A stretch of DNA of 64,000 bases from Adiantum capillus-veneris (Eukaryota > Streptophyta > Polypodiopsida > Polypodiales > Pteridaceae): contig CM043968.1 of the NCBI GenBank assembly GCA_014529385.2, positions 131,560,018 to 131,624,017 of the forward strand, in the 5' to 3' direction. Made by a program: the position numbers and the translations under genes. Below, one piece after another: positions 45,851 through 56,229 of this stretch (positions are counted from its first letter, which is position 1; each line of letters begins with the position of its first letter). The notes beneath the pieces were generated by a model. It worked only from the letters and a program-made list of their open reading frames with translations, had not been told where the DNA came from and did no database searches.

Positions 45851-47537
45851 AAGCAGAACTGGTACCACATTGCGTGGGGCCCGAACCGAATCAAATGAAT
45901 GAAAGTACAAAACTTTGCCGCTTTTAGGGCAAAGTGAAAGATCAAGAAGCCCTCTTTTTCTTTGATGAAGGAGCCAAGGCCAACTCCTTTTGGCGGCTCG
46001 ATTTCGAATTACGCCCGACACGCTGAGGCCACAGACGGAGGTAGTTCTACCGGCACCCGGAATGGATGTTGCCATTACACTGATCATTGGCAAACTTCAT
46101 TTGCAATGTCAGGGGTGTTTTAGAGCACGAAGATTTCTACCTAATTCCCTTGGGAGGTTGTGACGTCCTACTCGAAATCCCTTGGTACCACAAGAACAAC
46201 GCCGTGGTTGACTACCGGGCCGAGAAAGCGACTTTGACAAATGAAGGGCACGGACATTGGACTTGATGAAATTCAGTTTCTTTACTTTCTAGAAAGGACC
46301 GAATCATGATTGAAGGTTGAATATGTTTTGACCTCGAAAAAGAACGCCAAGATTATCTCCACACTCATGCCGATTGCTTTTCAGAGGACCTGCCAGGCGA
46401 GTTGCCACCAGCTCGTCCCGAGGATTATACCATTGATCTGATACCTGGAACCACACCACTGAATCGGCCACCTTACCGTGTGAGCCGAGCCCAAAGATAC
46501 ACTTTTTGGGACACTTAGTCTCAGCACAGCAGGAGTGCAGATAGACCCGGCCAAGATAGAGACTATCCGTGATTGGCCCGATTTGAAGAATGTCCATGAA
46601 GTTGAAAGCTTCTTGGACTTATGTTCTTACTACCGCCGCCGTTCCAAAAAGTTTGCAGAGGTTGCTTACCCCTTTGTATTTGTTGACATAAAAAGGGTTC
46701 TTTTCTCGTGGGGACCCACAGAGGTGACTGTCTTTTAGAAATTGAAACGGAATTTGACTACAGGACCAGTTTTGACTTTGTCGAATTTGCAGAAGTCGTT
46801 TGAAGTATAGTGTGATACTTGTGGTCGTAGTCTGGATGCGGTCTTAATGCATGAAGGCCATGTCATTGCCTATGAGAGCCGATTGTTTTCAAGGCCGGAA
46901 TTGACTGTACAGATATGTGAGAAAGAGCTTTTGGGCGGTTAACCAGCCGACTTTACGGTTTTCACAAATTGTTGGAGTTCACGCTATTTCTTGTCATAGA
47001 AGCAGCTATCGGAAAATCAGATGCGGTGGGCAAACATCTGGTCACACTTTTACTTTCGGATTGCCCATGTGCAGGGACAAAAGAAATTGGTGACAGATAC
47101 TTTGTCCCGGAAGCCGTTGGTTCTGGCTATTTCCGCGATACATCATAGAAGCTTTGAGGATATGGTCGGTTAGTACGCCACAGATACAGAGATGTATTCG
47201 ATTGAATACAGAGGTATAGCGGAATATTCCATTCAGAATGGCTACTTGATGAAGAAAACGATGTTGTGCATTACACAACCGTTGAGGGAAAAGGTTTTTA
47301 ACCGAATGCCACTGTCCACCTTTTTACGGGTCACCGCGGCATAGTTACCACCTTGAATGATGTGGAGAGATACTTAAGTTTAACCGAGACTCAAGAAGGA
47401 CGTGGACGATTTTGTACGCAGTTGCTTGGTATGCCAAAAGGTCAAGTTTTGACAGGCATAAAGCACATGGATTGTTACAGCCTTTACCCATACCCACCCA
47501 CCCCTGGAAAAGTATTGCAATGGATTTCATTTTTGGC
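45851..47537 (+). pseudogene. Gypsy-5 Pol with RT core deleted
   Basis: PR region decayed (45990-46400). RT start DYTIDLIPGTTPLNRPPYRV (46425-46480) jumps directly to TFWDT (46500), the point after the catalytic motif, so the whole RT core, including the FFDD region, is missing. RNase H side: PAKIETIRDWPDLKNVHEVE, FSWGPTEVTVF, IAYESRLFSRPE, with stops near 46500 and 46738. The integrase zinc part (TGHRGIVTTL, QKVKFDRHKAHG) runs to 47537, where family-B LTR starts. Not functional. Confidence 0.85.
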
Positions 47538-48029
47538 ATTAAAAAAGTAAAGCGGAGTCAACACACACAAACACACACACAAAGCATTAAAAAACTGATG
47601 ATGTGGCAGCTTGTACGAAATCCCGGATTTCACGTTGATATGCTGACGTGGCAGCTGTACGGATTTTCGCAAAACACGCTAGCAAATTTTAGTGCTAGTG
47701 CTTTTGGGACCAGTTGCTTTTGAGTTTGACTGCTTTTCATATAATTGCTTTTCAAGGCCAAGGGCCTTTAAATTTGTGTAGAGGGCTCATTCTCAAGCAT
47801 GCTTCAGTGTGAAGGTGCAAGGATTGGAAAACCGACATTGTACTCAGTTGAAGCAATATAAAGAAATACCCAAAGGGGCACCAACATTTGGGGCCAGTAC
47901 TCTCTGAGGTGGAATTCCGCGACTCTGTGTCGCGTGTGCTCTCTCTCTTTCAGTTTAATTGTTATTGAAGTACTAAAAGTTTGTTGAGTCTGTTCTTTTC
48001 CGTTGGCACGTGGTGCCCATCTCATGACG
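47538..48029 (+). repeat. Partial family-B LTR, probably Gypsy-4 3' LTR
   Basis: From GGCATTAAAAAAGTAAAGCG to GTGCCCATCTCATGACG it follows the family-B LTR of 41848-42398; the first ~150 bp are missing. The junction with Gypsy-5 shares only GGC. Two U3 modules (47596-47693) and the 36-bp block with one change (47860-47895). Confidence 0.85.
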
Positions 48030-48237
48030 AGGAGCTTCACAACATCGATGGATTCATCACCCATTATATCTTTCTCTTGTATTGGGCACCCATTGTATCA
48101 GTGATCACACATACCCCACACAGCTCTAGCTAGTAGCACTCTAGATTCCTTTTAGTATCTCCTTTTTGGTACTTAGAAATGGTACTAGATTCACAAGTTT
48201 GTAACGGTTGGTATAGTTTCCTACAATGTTAAAATCT
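48030..48237. other. Unassigned ~200 bp, perhaps LINE-A 3' end
   Basis: No gene. Position between the end of Gypsy-4 and the polypyrimidine tract suggests the 3' tail of LINE-A, since Gypsy-4 starts at the LINE-A C-terminus. The flanks of Gypsy-4 (AGAGG, AGGAG) do not make a clear target duplication, so this stays an inference. Confidence 0.35.
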
Positions 48238-48435
48238 TATTCTTCTTCTTCTTCTTCTTCTTCTTCTTCTTCTTCTTCTCCCTTCTTCTCCTTCTCCTTC
48301 TCCTTCTCCTTCTTCTTCCTCTTCTTCTCCTTCTTCTTCTTCTCCTTCTTCTTCTTCTTCTCCTTCTTCTTCCTCTTCTTCCTCTTCTTCCCCCTCTTCT
48401 TCCTCTGCTTTGTCTTCTTCCTGCTTTTGCTCCCT

Positions 48436-48528
<93 letters not shown>

Positions 48529-48530
48529 TT
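48238..48530. repeat. 293-bp polypyrimidine microsatellite: (TTC)n, (CTT/CTC)n, (CT)n
   Basis: Almost every base is C or T on the plus strand. TTC repeats (48238-48280), mixed CTTCTC blocks to about 48425, a few interruptions (CTTTGT, GCTTTTG), then a CT run of about 80 bp (48444-48524). It directly abuts the 3' end of LINE-D on the minus strand, where it is a purine (A/G-only) tail. Frames through it encode only Ser/Phe or Arg/Glu runs. Confidence 0.95.
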
Positions 48531-48659
48531 CTTTTGAAAAAGTCAGGGCTGTATATTACTGAGTACAAAATAATCCAAGCGGATGCCAAAATAGCCTATC
48601 ACGTGGGGTGTACGAGCTGAATGAAAGGAGGAGAGCCACTATAGTGACTACTCGACTTG
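48531..48659 (-). mobile_element. LINE-D 3' untranslated end
   Basis: On the minus strand, TGGATTATTTTGTACTCAG followed by ATATACAGCCCTGACTTTTT is typical of plant L1 3' ends (TTTTGTA..., AATATA..., then A/T tail). The sequence is continuous with 55582 onward when LINE-C and one target copy are removed. Confidence 0.7.
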
Positions 48660-48714
48660 AACAATGTCATGGTAATCCTTTTATTGGCTTTGAGGCCCTC
48701 TACTGCTGCTCGCG

Positions 48715-48744
48715 CCCCCCCCCCCCCCCCCCCCCCCCCCCCCC
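48715..48744. repeat. C30 homopolymer in the LINE-C 5' region
   Basis: Thirty consecutive C, followed by more C runs to about 49060 (C10, C9, C7 and similar). The opposite strand is G-rich and could form quadruplexes. Such runs are also prone to assembly error, so the length is uncertain. Confidence 0.93.
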
Positions 48745-49261
48745 TTTGCTGTTGCGCCATCGCTCCCTCCCCCCCCCCCTCCCACCCCCCGCTGCCCCTT
48801 CGCTGCCCCCCCCACCCCCTTCAGCCCCTGCGCACTGCCTCTCAACCCACCCGCTGCCCCATTAGCTGCCGCAGCCCGCTGCCCCCCCCCCCTGTCTGCG
48901 CGCTGCCCCTTTAGCTGCCGCAGCCCGCAGCCCTCCTCTTGCTCTGCCTTCCCCGTTCCATCCCCCCCGCTCGCTGCTGCTTGTGCACCCGCACATTGCA
49001 ACGGCTGCCCTCTTCGCCCTCGCTGTCTCCTCATCACCCCCCCCCCATCCCTCTTCGCCCCGAAGGCCCTCTGCACCTGGCTCGGCAGCACTTTCTCTTC
49101 GGAAAAGTGCCTGGCTGACTTGTTTGCAGGTTTCTTCTTCGCCGCCCGCTTCTTCGACTCAGCAGTAGACACAGATGGAGGCTCCAGCTTCACCTTAGAG
49201 GGACTCGCCCCTGAAGCCCCCTCGCCCGACCCCGCTGAGCCCACCATTCGACCTTGCTCTT
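48745..49261 (+). other. LINE-C C-rich 5' untranslated region
   Basis: Strongly C-rich and repetitive (CCCCTTTAGCTGCCGCAGCCCGC occurs twice as a near repeat, 48860-48935, given here in part). Open frames on either strand reflect composition (Pro/Ala or Gly runs). Base composition differs sharply from the AT-rich surroundings. Probably the promoter-bearing 5' UTR of the LINE; inferred. Confidence 0.6.
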
Positions 49262-51067
49262 ATGCCGGCAGAGCAAGCGAGCCTTGCCACAGAGGTAGAA
49301 CGCTTGCAGCGACTTCTGTCATCTGCAAGTTCTCGGCACTCGTCCCAGCAGAGGAGAGCTGCGAGACCTTCTCCAGGCCCGCCTCCTCGCAGAGGTGGGC
49401 AAGATCTTGGATGTCCAGATTCCGGACGGGGGTACTACCAGATTGAGTTCGAGACTTCCGAGATGGCCTCCAAGGTCATAGCTATGAGTCCATTGGCCAT
49501 CCGAGCATCACGCGTCCACTTTCGATAGTGGCGACATGGTTTTGACCGCCGTCTTCGATGTGCTAGTAGAGGAGGCGGATCCCCATCTCAGTCTGCTTTT
49601 CCGAGTTTACGTAGGGAGTACCTTCCACTTCTCTCCAGGATTGGCTCCGCCATCGGAACTGTCCTGGAGACACCTCGTACGGCAGCATCAGTAGCTGCCA
49701 AGGCGGCTGGCATCCCTTCAGTTTCGAGTTTTGGTCAGAGATACCCACACGCTCCCGAAGGTCATCCTTCTGCCTCGGGTGAGTGGGGGTGGTTTAGACA
49801 GAGTGTGGAGTACTCGGGTCTCCCGAACCAGTGCTTCATTTGCAGACAGATGGGCCACCTAGCGAAGGCCTGCCCACGGAGGAGACCACGACCCACACCC
49901 CAAGCCTCGGCCTCAGCCTCAGCCCCAGCCTGCCAAGGCTGGGCCGCAGCCACAGCCAGCGACACAGAGCACAGATTCAGCGCCACCCTCCGAGCCTGGG
50001 GCTCCAACGGAGGAGGGTGGTAGCAGGCCCGTGGCCGTCAACGCCAGGGCCCACAGCGACAGCCTGGCACTCAGAGTGGCCCCCAGGTGCCTACTCAGCA
50101 GCAGTGGGTTCCCACGGGGAACCGCTTTGGTCCTCTTGAGCAGAAGGAGCCCCCTACGCCAGCCACCACCTCCGCTTCACCCTCGCCAGTCGCTCTGCCT
50201 TCCGATCTCCCCTCCCCTCCCTCCTTGCACCGCCCTCCCCCCGCCCTCTGCTCTACCGGCCTTCTCCCTCCCCTCGCCCGCCCCCCCCCCCCAGCCCCTT
50301 CTCCCCCTCCCCTGCTTCAGTACCACAGTCGGCTCAGGAGACTGGACCCTCGCCGGCGGCTAGGAGATCTCTTGGCAGCGCCTTCGCCACGAGTCGCCTA
50401 GCGAGAGAGGGTCAGCCCTTCATGCAGCCCCCTCTGCAGATTCAGACATCTCCTCTTGCAGCTATCCCTCATGGTTTGACGAGCATTGACCTCCGACGCC
50501 GCTGGGATTTCTTCGATTACGCGTTTACTCGTTTTCTTGGGCGATTCCGCAGCAGACCACGAGGCAGCCTGCTTCAGAGTCCACCCTTTGTTCTCGCCGC
50601 TAGGGGGACAGAGGCCTTGGACTCAGCAGTTGGTTTTCTCCTTCCCCCTCTGTGGCAGGACTGAGACAGAGTGGTCCCTCGACTCAGTGGTGGGATGTTT
50701 GCATGCACAGGTTCTCGAGTTCTCTCACCACATGGGAGAACTTGGCGTTACAGATTTGCTACAGACTTTGTGGCCACTGGCCAAGTTTGCGGTGACACCC
50801 CCAGATTCAGCAAGATGTAGACACATTGTGGTGTACTTTTTTGCTGATACGCAGTGTTTGCCTTGCTATGTATTCATTCATGAGGACTCTTGGACAGAGG
50901 AGGTTGCTTTACGCACGGCTCGCTCTACTTGGGCTTGGACCAGGCACTCACTGCAGTCTCGCCTATCTAGAGGACGCTCGGATACGGATTACTCCCCATC
51001 CAAGCCTGCTTCGAAGATAGCTCGTCTTGTTGCTGCAGCAGCATCTGTTCTCTCTCGCTCCCCATGA
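49262..51067 (+). pseudogene. LINE-C ORF1 (RNA-binding protein with CCHC knuckle)
   Basis: One frame runs from 49262 (MPAEQASLATEVERLQRLL, a possible short coiled coil) to TGA 51065-51067, broken by in-frame stops at 49526, 50021, 50399 and about 50477. It contains YYQIEFETSEMASKVIAMSP (49433), LRREYLPLLSRIGSAIGTVL (49608), typical of the DUF4283-like fold of plant L1 ORF1, then CFICRQMGHLAKAC (49831), a CCHC knuckle, and a long Pro/Ser/Ala-rich tail. The product would coat LINE RNA. Whether the part after 50401 belongs to ORF1 is inferred from frame continuity. The end overlaps the ORF2 start by ATGA. Confidence 0.75.
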
Positions 51068-54000
51068 GGATCGTCTCGTGGAACGTGCAGGGACTAGGTG
51101 GGCCCCAGTTTCAGCGACAACGGGGCCGATTGCGTCAGGAGCTTCAGCGTTGCATTGTGGGAGGAGAGATTGATCTCCTTATGCTTCAGGAGCACCATTT
51201 GTCTGAGAGCCGCATTCAGCGATGTGGTCAGATTTTGCGTGGACGCTATGATACCTTTTGGTCAGCTGCTTTTGGACCTGGAGGCATCCAGGGTGGGGTA
51301 TGTATGACTATTGCGGACTCGTTACAGCAGGCCATTGTGGGCAGAGGGATTATTGTACCAGGCAGGGCTCAGTGGATTACTATGCAGGTTCAGGGTAGCC
51401 TTGTGGGTTTCCTGAACATCTATGCGCCCAATGTGGCGAGTGCTCCTGCAGAGTTTTGGTCACAGATTGTTGAGTCTTTGCCACAGGTTGACCAGTGGTG
51501 TGTAGGAGGGGACTTCAACATGTTGGAGGACCCTTCTGACAGGATCGGATCGGAGGCAGCCATGCTACTTTGCATGGAGTCGAGTTAGCAGCTTGGGAGA
51601 GGTTATGTATGACGTTGAGGGTCTTGGATACATGGCAGCATTCTGGCTTTGTGAGGCCTCCAGAGAGTCTTGCCTTCTCTAGATCGGACCGCAGAGTGGG
51701 AGGAGTGAATCTATCGCGCATAGATCGCTTCTACACTAGTGACCACTTCAGTGACTTGGGGGGATCAGTGGGCATTCTGGCAGGGACATCCTATCGGACC
51801 ATGCACCAGTGATCCTCACAGTGGCAGACAGGCAGAGGAGTGGGAGCACGATGCTTCGCATCCCAGAGCGGTCTTGTTAGACTCAGCACTCAGAGAGAGG
51901 GTCGAGGCTCTATGGACAGAGGGCATGGACAGCCAGGCTCCACCTGCAGACAGAGTGGCCTCAGGCCTAGCTCAGCTTAGCCACTTCTTTCTCCAGGAGT
52001 CTCTGGCTCGACGGGCTGCAGCGAGAGAGGAGGAGCAGCGTCTCAGACGAGGCATTGCTTCACTACAGAGGATGCAGGAGCAGCATCCAGACAGTCCATG
52101 GTTGAGGAGCAGTTACAGTAGGCTCGACAGGAGCTTGCTTGCACAGAGGAGAGGCGCCATGAGTTTGCCTTTCACCGACAGGCATCTCAGTGGACTCAGG
52201 TGGGTGACAGAGTGACAGGTGCTTTTTTTGAGACAGTGGGACCTCGGCACTCGCATGCCAAGGTCAATCAGTTGAGGAGACCCGATGGTCAGTTGTTTGT
52301 GAGCCAGAGGATATGCGTGCAGTTGCTACTCACTTTTACCTTGAGCTACTGTCGGCTGAGCCCGAGTCAGAGCCCGAGTCAGAGAGACAGGATGCATGCA
52401 GGGAGCAAGTTTGGGCACAGATGCCTTGTCTTGTGACTGAGGAGGATGCAGCAGAGGCTTGAGTTACCTCTTCAGCTTGAGGAGCTGCACACGGCTCTTA
52501 GGGCCCTCCCTCATGGTAGCTGTCCAGGTGAGGATGGGCTGACTTTCAGCTTCTTCTTGGAGTACTGGGACCTGCTTGGCCCAGATCTTTGTAGTGCCTT
52601 TCAGTACATTTTGCACACAGGAGTGATGCCGGATAGCATGAGTGAGGGCCTGATTTACCTCATTCCAAAGGAGGGTGGATCCTTGGATGAGATTCGAAAG
52701 TGGCGCCCCATCACCATTCTCAACTCAGCCTACAAAATTCTTGCCAAGGCTCTGAGTTTGAGGATTCAGCCACTTTTGGAGAGCCTTATACATGGGACTC
52801 AGACAGGTTTTGTCAAGGAACGCACTATCCTTGACAACATCTTCACTTTTTGGAGGCTTCTGCCCTTGCACGGCTCCGTGGGGAGGACCTTGTGATACTT
52901 CTTCTCGATTTTGAGAAGGCATACGACAAGTTGACTGGGACTTTCTAGAGGGCACGTTACGCAGGATGGGCTTCTCAGAGGCTTGGATCAAAGGGGTGTC
53001 AGCTTTGTACAGACAGACTCACAGTCAGGTGCTTTTGGCAGGAGGTAGAGGTGAGCGCTTCATGCTCACACGATCGGTCAGACAGGTTGTCCTCTTGCCC
53101 CCTTCTCTTTCTGTTCTATGCGGAGGCGATGAGCAGATTTTTGGTGTCACAGCATGTTGGTTTGAGGGGCTTAGCACTCCCTATACGGGGAGATGAGCTT
53201 CTGGACGCTGATTTTGCCGACGACTCAGCCTTGTACTTATGGGGCCAGGAGGCCAATTTACACAGATGTGGGCAGGCTTTGGAGACCTTCTGCTGTGCAT
53301 CGGGCGCACTAATCAACTGGAGAAAGACAGTGGCTTTCTCGGTTGGTAGTGCTCCTGTGCCAGATTGGATGCCAGGAGAGGGTTTCGGGTGGATTCCTAC
53401 AGGGACTGCAGTTCGGTACTTGGGTTGTCAGGTTGGTTTGGATTTGTCCCCCGAGCAGTAGATTGCTCCTCTTCTCCTGTCCATCAGGAGAAAGCTGTTA
53501 CATTGGAGCTCAGCACGACTTTCGCTGGCTGGTAGAGTAGTAGTTGCCAACCAGGTGTTGTTGGCGACTATGTGGTACATCACTTCTTGTTGGATCTTCT
53601 CGAGTTCTTGCATCAGCCAGGTAGAGAGGCTGATCAAGAACTTCGTTTGGTCAGGTCGCGACACTCAGATTGCCCGAGCCAAGGTGGCTTGGTCGGTCAT
53701 CACACTTCCTTGTTCTCAGGGAGGGCTTGGGATCATTGATCCAGCACAGCAGAGCAGAGCCCTTCTTGGGAAGTTCGTCGTCAGAGGACTTCTTCCAGGC
53801 GAGGAGCCCTGGAAGGAGTTCTTGTTGCAGAGGCTTCGTGCCACGATGCCTCAGTCAAGAGGCCCTTGGCAACCTTCGACCAAATGGATCTTTACAGAGT
53901 TGCGCCGAGTTGGTTTGAGCAGGAGACTGGAGGAGCAATTCGCTGTGAGTTTGCTTCGTTCTTGGGAGCTATTGCGGCATGGCCTAGAGCAGCGACAGCG

Positions 54001-55426
54001 GACGTGCACGGAGGAGCGCCTACGGCAGCCCCTCGTCTGGAACCCCATGGTTAGCACGCAGAGAGGCCACTTGGTTGGGAGTAGGCCTCATGTTTCTTGG
54101 GGTCCCATGGCAGCAGGTCCAGCGCGCTCTCTAGGTGACTGGCTAGAGTTCACAGGTTTGTCAGAGGAGGTGCAGGTTGTCCAGCTACAGGGCATCAGAG
54201 GGGTTCAGAGCATGTGTCAGGACATCTCAGAGTCAGTTCCAGCTGATTGGCTCACGCCTCTCGAGCCAGTAGCACCCCGGTGGATGGGAGCCTTCACACG
54301 ACTGGAGGTTCTCATTTCAGTCATGGCTTGCTCAGAGACTGTCACAGCCCTGTTCTTCGAGCTTCAGGGTGGGGGACGATTACAGAGAGTTGCAGTAGAG
54401 GCCCCGCAGGTAGCAGAGTGTTGTTTCCAGAGGATCCGAGTTATGGGCATCTGTGGGAGGACTTGCGTCATAGACCCTGACCCAGCAGCTCTTGAGACAG
54501 GACACTGGAGGCTATGGGCTTGGGAGTGCTGTCCACTGGCACGAGTACAGTGGGATCCTGGTGAGTGGCTTTGGAGGGACCCATTCTCTTCTGCATACCG
54601 CCCAGGAGTCCCTTTCTTTCAGTACACTGTTCGGCTTGGACGTCATATACTTGCAGCACAGAGAGAGGCCTGCCCCGCTGCAGCACGTCATTGGTAGGAG
54701 GAGGGTCTCACAGTTGAGTTCTTGGCAGCTTTTTGGCAGAGGCTGTGGGACTCCAGACAGCCGAGGCGCGTCGCTTTGTTCCAGTGGCTGGTTGCACACA
54801 GAGCCACAGCAGTAGGGAGCTGGCTTGTACATAGTGGTCTCTCGGCCGCATGTACATCCTATGACCAGTTGGTGGAGAGTCAGTGACACTGTCTTTGAAA
54901 CTATCCCTCGGCCCAGCAGGTGTGGCTACGAGTTCTTCGGCTGATGCCTGCCCTCTCCACGGCTCGACAGTACACTTGGGGGGCGGCGGCTTGCTCCACC
55001 CTCACGAGCCCGGCACTTTAGTTTGAGCTATCTTCCACCAGCAGGATGATAGTGATACAGGGGGGTCGACCTACACTCCAGCCTGCTACAGACCTTACTC
55101 CACAGGAGTGGAGCAGTGAGAGAGCGGAGTGTTGGGAGCTCATCAGGGGCCTAGCTCTCTGGTTCATCTGACGGGCCCGTTGTTTCCGCATCTTTGAGGC
55201 TCGCCTTGTACCACCAGCAGAGACTGTTCGTGACTTTTGGCTAGAGCTGATCCATACTCTCAGAGCACAGCTGGAGGGACTACAGGGCAGCTCCGACCGC
55301 ATGCGGGAGCGCCGCGAGGCTTTCCTTCGACTCTGGCGGCCTGGGCCGTTTTACTCCATGGTCCAAGGGGTGCTCAGATGGCAGTACTGTCCACCTGTGT
55401 GGCTTTTCCCTCCTCCCATCTCTTGA
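51064..55426 (+). pseudogene. LINE-C ORF2 (endonuclease, reverse transcriptase, zf-RVT region)
   Basis: ATG 51064 opens an APE-type endonuclease: SWNVQGLGG, LLMLQEHHL, NIYAPNVASAP, GGDFNMLEDPSDR, then after a stop and frame change near 51588 SRIDRFY and a SDHAP-type end (51800). The RT starts near 52450: HTALRALPHGSCPGEDGLTF, LIPKEGGS, GFVKERTILDNIFTFW, LLDFEKAYD (52900, one base pair lost after it), QGCPLAP (frameshifted, 53090), catalytic FADD (53213). The thumb and C-terminal part run 53343-54697, with zf-RVT-like residues degraded at 54850-54905. Frameshifts near 51590, 51795, 52200, 52850, 52930, 53090 and stops at 53458-53460, 54695-54697 disable it. Order and motifs define an L1-clade ORF2. 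Confidence 0.9.
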
Positions 55427-55581
55427 TTTAGCCCCATTGTATATATGCTGTTTTTTCATTGGGAGTGTCTCCCCATCATGCTTGTTGTATCCCTCTCTTG
55501 CAGAGGTGGATGTAGCCCTATGGGCAGCTTTCATTAACTAATAGAAGGATCTTTTTCTCGAAAAAAAAACAATGTCATGGT

Positions 55582-56224
55582 GGTCGGTGTGAGGAGTGAA
55601 GGAGAAACCACTGAGGAGGGGCATAATGCCAAGTAATCTGACCACCTCTCAGTGTGAAGAAGAGTGGGGATCGTGCCCAACGCCGAAGGAAGGCAAATCA
55701 ACGAGCCTCGGCTGCTCTAGATGTACCGGAGGAGGAATCCCACTGCCAAATCAGGGCGTGAATGGTGTCTAGCCAAATGGCAGTGACGATATCCTGAAGC
55801 AGTTGTGGAGCCGCACTGAGAATGTGAAGACAACGAGCTCTCCAAATATTCCATAGTGTAATACTAGTGATGACTGAGAAAACTGCATCACGTGTCTGCG
55901 TATCTCCCTGCCAAGCAATCTGTGGTAGCATAGCGAAAGTCCCTCGTCGATAACCAGTGGAGGTAAGCATGAAGGCTGGATCTGTGGCTGAGCCCTCGTA
56001 GAAAAGATGCGGGCCGGGAATCGACATCAACCATGAGACAGATCCCCAAGTAAGAAATCCATGTTGAACACCTAATCTGTTGAGTAGAGAGCAAACTGCA
56101 AGCCACACTACATGGGAAGCTGAGCATGACCAAAGACAGTGAGCAGGTGACTCAAGTTGGCGCAAAGGGCAGCGAGTACATAACGGATCATGACCCATAG
56201 TAGCTAGCCAAGTCCCAACTGGTA
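55582..56224 (-). pseudogene. LINE-D ORF2, C-terminal end
   Basis: Minus-strand frame 55698-56198 reads MGHDPLCTRCPLRQLESPAH, CLWSCSASHVVW and IWRARCLH: a zf-RVT-type C-C-H-C arrangement with the usual W-W tail. Just upstream of it LPVGTWLAT is split from WMIAHAD at 61787 by Gypsy-6. The stop is at about 55698. 55582-55697 is 3' UTR. Confidence 0.88.
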
Positions 56225-56229
56225 GTCCC

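Larger units (their letters stand above)
43623..47537 (+). mobile_element. Gypsy-5 (family A), inserted in Gypsy-4 Gag, right end lost
   Basis: 5' LTR, a degenerate PBS (TAGTATCAGAGC), Gag with a fold-back insertion, a Pol from which most RT is deleted, and integrase up to WISFIFG-equivalent, after which the sequence switches to family-B LTR at GGCATTAAAAAA. No 3' LTR of its own. Internal sequence closely follows Gypsy-2. Confidence 0.87.
38619..48029 (+). mobile_element. Gypsy-4 (family B), plus orientation, heavily interrupted
   Basis: 5' LTR in two pieces (38619-38677 and 41703-42398) split by LINE-B, PBS at 42400, Gag to 43622, then Gypsy-5 inserted, and finally a partial family-B LTR (47538-48029). 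The distal half (PR-RT-RH-IN) is missing. Deletion must have removed the 3' end of Gypsy-5, the rest of Gypsy-4 and the start of its 3' LTR. I assume both LTR parts belong to one element; the right one could be from another copy. Confidence 0.75.
48674..55567 (+). mobile_element. LINE-C, near full-length L1-like retrotransposon
   Basis: 6.9 kb flanked by a perfect 14-bp duplication AACAATGTCATGGT (48660-48673, 55568-55581), ending in a short A tail. Contains a C-rich 5' region, ORF1 with zinc knuckle, ORF2 with endonuclease, RT and zf-RVT region, and a 3' UTR shared with LINE-B (CATTAACTAATAGAAGGATC before the tail). Inserted in the 3' UTR of LINE-D. Frame breaks make it inactive, but catalytic residues are preserved. 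Confidence 0.96.

Noticed and set aside
48221-48589. Frames of about 100-120 codons on both strands in the polypyrimidine tract
   Set aside because: Simple repeat translation (Ser/Phe/Leu or Arg/Glu/Lys runs), not genes.
48681-49247. 188-codon minus-strand open frame, Gly/Ala rich
   Set aside because: It is the complement of the C-rich LINE-C 5' region; composition alone keeps it open and no domain is present.
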